The translations under genes and the position numbers were made by a program. This document shows positions 4,318-6,008 of a stretch of 6,008 nucleotides of DNA, piece after piece. Each line of letters begins with the position of its first letter. Position 1 is the first letter of the stretch. Origin of the DNA: Nanobdellota archaeon (lineage in GTDB: Archaea; Nanobdellota; Nanobdellia; Woesearchaeales; JAUYGA01); NCBI GenBank assembly GCA_030690755.1, contig JAUYGA010000147.1:1-6008 (forward strand). Direction: 5' to 3'. A model generated the notes under the pieces. The model was not told the DNA's origin. It was given only the letters and a program-made list of their open reading frames with translations, and did not search any database.

Positions 4318-5735
4318 TGACAAATAATTCAAGTCTAGCAAATAGAGAAGAAGTGTATATCCTTACACCCTACGACGGAGTTCATTTTGGTGGGTCGGCT
4401 CGACCAAAGCCTGAAGAGCTTTTGCCTGATGGTAAACAATCACTGCTTGCATTAGTTGTCAATACAACATCATTTTATAACGATGGCAATGTGATTCCTT
4501 ATGTTAAAAGAGCTGTATCAAAAAAAGTTCCTGTTTTTGTAGTAGCTTCAGATAAAGAGGAATTTGAAATAGAATCATTTAACGAATCTGTTAAACCCAT
4601 TGTTGAAGCAGGTGCTATTCCTCTAGGTAAAACTAATCTTTGGACAATAGACAAGGAATTAAAAAAAATATTAGTTAGTTCTAATGGTCTTGAAAATGGA
4701 GTTATTGAAGCTTACAGCAAACTTCATAAGCCATTGCTGGATATTGGAGAAACACAAAAAATTATTTCTTTTCTTAAGGATTCAGAACCAATAGATGTGA
4801 GCAAATATTCTTACTGCAATTATGCGTTTTGGAAAGCGATAAAAAACTCGCCTAATTATAGTTCGCTTGCTCAAGCAGGAGAGAAAGCATCAGAAAACAT
4901 TCTAACTCCTTTACTTGAACAAATGAAGGACAAGGGCATTCTTGATTATTACTCAATGGGTCCAAGCCCGAAGATAGATAAGCAGCTACTTGCAAAAGCA
5001 GTGCAACGCAAGCAAACTATTTGTTATCATGCCATTGATACAAGCAAACATGCTCTGGCAGAAAACGAAACAGAAATTACACAATTTCTAGAGCAGATAA
5101 ATCCCCGATGGAAGAAATATGTGCAGATTGTCAACGAAATTCCACAGTCATTCGATAAAGTTCATGTTGGCAGCAATGCTTGCGTTTCGTATTTTGGCGG
5201 CCAAATGGTCAATCAAAATGACTTTTTTAGAAATGCATCAAAGATGTTTGAATCAAATGGTATTCTTGTAGCTGACACTCATTTACATTCAGCAGGTGGT
5301 GATAATGAGCAGTTCTGGAAGCAAATTTATGATATTCCTGAAGAAAAAGCAATGTTTGCTCATGCTTTAGGTTTATTGTTTCCAAAGCTAGCAGAAAGCA
5401 ATGGATGGCACGTCGCTATTGAGTATGAAAAAAGCAATCCTGACAGAATCAGTTTTCAGCTAAAGACAGAAAAAGATATTGTGATTCCACTTTATGGCCC
5501 AACATTCAGCGTGATTAGAGCAAACATGACTGAAAGATGCGATGGTCTTGCATATCTATTAAGTTCATCTGATAAACCAAGAGAAGTAGGCTTTTCAAAA
5601 AAATATAATGCAAATGAATTTTTCTCAGAAGCATCAGATAATGGCTTTACGCCCGTTTGTCAAAAAGCTGAAAAAATAAAAATACCGAACAATGCAAATG
5701 GCTCTGTAATGTCGTGCATATTCTACAAGAAATAG
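4314..5735 (+). CDS. Asparaginase C-terminal-like domain fused to EgtD-like N-methyltransferase
   Basis: A 473-residue two-domain protein. Residues 13-120 resemble the C-terminal half of type I asparaginase/GatD: VYILTPYDG, then NDGNVIPYVKRAVSKKVPVF (56-75) and VEAGAIPLGK (97-106) with a closing K-L-helix. The catalytic N-terminal half with its threonine motifs is absent, so this part is probably a binding or allosteric module. Residues 155-473 match the EgtD family (histidine N-alpha-methyltransferase): an entry helix FWKAIKNSPNY (172-182), a SAM loop YYSMGPSPKIDKQLL (212-226), D242 in IDTSKHAL, VHVGSN (283-288), and a C-terminal FSKKYNANEFF (427-437) then GFTPV. EgtD makes hercynine, the ergothioneine precursor. 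The SAM loop is atypical, and the glutamate that holds the histidine imidazole seems to be glycine (G426), so a different substrate is likely. GGTGGTG at 4305-4311 is the ribosome site; ATG 4317 is an equal alternative start. Confidence 0.75.
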   Translation: MMTNNSSLANREEVYILTPYDGVHFGGSARPKPEELLPDGKQSLLALVVNTTSFYNDGNVIPYVKRAVSKKVPVFVVASDKEEFEIESFNESVKPIVEAGAIPLGKTNLWTIDKELKKILVSSNGLENGVIEAYSKLHKPLLDIGETQKIISFLKDSEPIDVSKYSYCNYAFWKAIKNSPNYSSLAQAGEKASENILTPLLEQMKDKGILDYYSMGPSPKIDKQLLAKAVQRKQTICYHAIDTSKHALAENETEITQFLEQINPRWKKYVQIVNEIPQSFDKVHVGSNACVSYFGGQMVNQNDFFRNASKMFESNGILVADTHLHSAGGDNEQFWKQIYDIPEEKAMFAHALGLLFPKLAESNGWHVAIEYEKSNPDRISFQLKTEKDIVIPLYGPTFSVIRANMTERCDGLAYLLSSSDKPREVGFSKKYNANEFFSEASDNGFTPVCQKAEKIKIPNNANGSVMSCIFYKK

Positions 5736-6008
5736 TCATTCTACTTTTTCGCAATGCTCCCACATAAAATCAAAAAGCTTCTTCAAGCCATCAGATACTT
5801 CTTTGCTTTTTAAAACAAAGAGTGTTGGGTCTTCCTTAAGCTTTCCATGTTTTTCGCCAGAATAAATAACGACTTGGTCTCCAAAGAAATCAACTGACAT
5901 TTTGCTGCAATATTTTTTCGGTAGTATCCTAAACTCACTATTTTCTAATTTTAATAAATCAGGAGTATTTTTTTCAACACCTTCATCCATTATTTCCCTT
6001 AACTTAAT
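5736..6008 (-). CDS. C-terminal part of a probable TrmB-like transcriptional regulator (cut by window edge)
   Basis: The frame is open from the right edge for 90 codons to a TGA at 5736-5738. An internal ATG at 5990 has only a weak AGGGA upstream, and the frame continues past it, so I read it as part of a longer gene. The visible part shows FRILPKKYCSKMSVDFFGDQ, a strand VVIYSGEK, a second VLKSKEVSDGLKKLFDFMWE, and a short tail. A strand reading D-x-V-V-I, then a K-E-V/I-S-D-x-L/F-K-x-L-F-D-x-M-W ending, is how the effector domain of TrmB-family and related PLD-like archaeal regulators closes. The DNA-binding part would lie beyond the window. The gene is convergent with the methyltransferase with no bases between the two stops. 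If ATG 5990 is the true start, it would be an 84-residue orphan domain. Confidence 0.6.
   Translation of the reverse strand: MKLREIMDEGVEKNTPDLLKLENSEFRILPKKYCSKMSVDFFGDQVVIYSGEKHGKLKEDPTLFVLKSKEVSDGLKKLFDFMWEHCEKVE

Noticed and set aside
4350..4680. Active asparaginase or GatD enzyme
   Set aside because: The N-terminal catalytic half with its threonine motifs is absent; only a C-terminal-like domain is present.

Overview
The window reads as AT-rich archaeal DNA. Two promoters share an almost identical BRE plus TATA motif (GAAAG-C/A-TTTATATAC). Genes are packed with ATGA overlaps, AGA/AGG arginine codons are common, and one protein joins an AbrB-type DNA-binding domain to a PhoU-like helical region, an arrangement typical of archaea. 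A DPANN archaeon (Woesearchaeota/Pacearchaeota-like) is my best guess, but nothing here proves the lineage.

Left part (about 1-2250) looks accessory. On the plus strand, a winged-helix protein and a RelE/ParE-like toxin form a likely two-gene toxin-antitoxin operon (270-937). It is driven by a strong TATA promoter overlapped by a 34-bp near-perfect palindrome, a good candidate autoregulatory operator. Converging on it from the right is a minus-strand operon of four small genes: an unknown helical protein, a probable winged-helix protein, a short ribbon-helix-helix (RHH) or MobC-like protein, and a 55-residue RHH protein at 1041-1208. Such a set of small DNA-binding proteins is typical of a plasmid, virus or integrated element. 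Remnants of a second copy of the winged-helix gene flank the toxin-antitoxin pair at 67-124 and 939-1040, so the locus has been rearranged.

A divergent intergenic region (2053-2246) separates the two halves. It holds a TATA box for each direction and, between them, CGGT repeats spaced 10 and 20 bp apart. On the leftward side, a hairpin places the Shine-Dalgarno sequence in its loop.

Right part (2247-5735) is one tight plus-strand operon of three genes: an aminoglycoside-phosphotransferase/choline-kinase-like kinase, an AbrB-PhoU regulator, and a fusion of an asparaginase C-terminal-like domain to an EgtD-like amino-acid N-methyltransferase. The methyltransferase appears to lack the glutamate that EgtD uses to hold histidine, so its substrate is probably a different amine or amino acid. 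A small-molecule-modifying pathway (methylation plus phosphorylation with a dedicated regulator) is the most interesting reading of this operon, but it is inference. The operon abuts, with no gap, the convergent 3' end of a gene cut by the right window edge, probably a TrmB-like transcriptional regulator.
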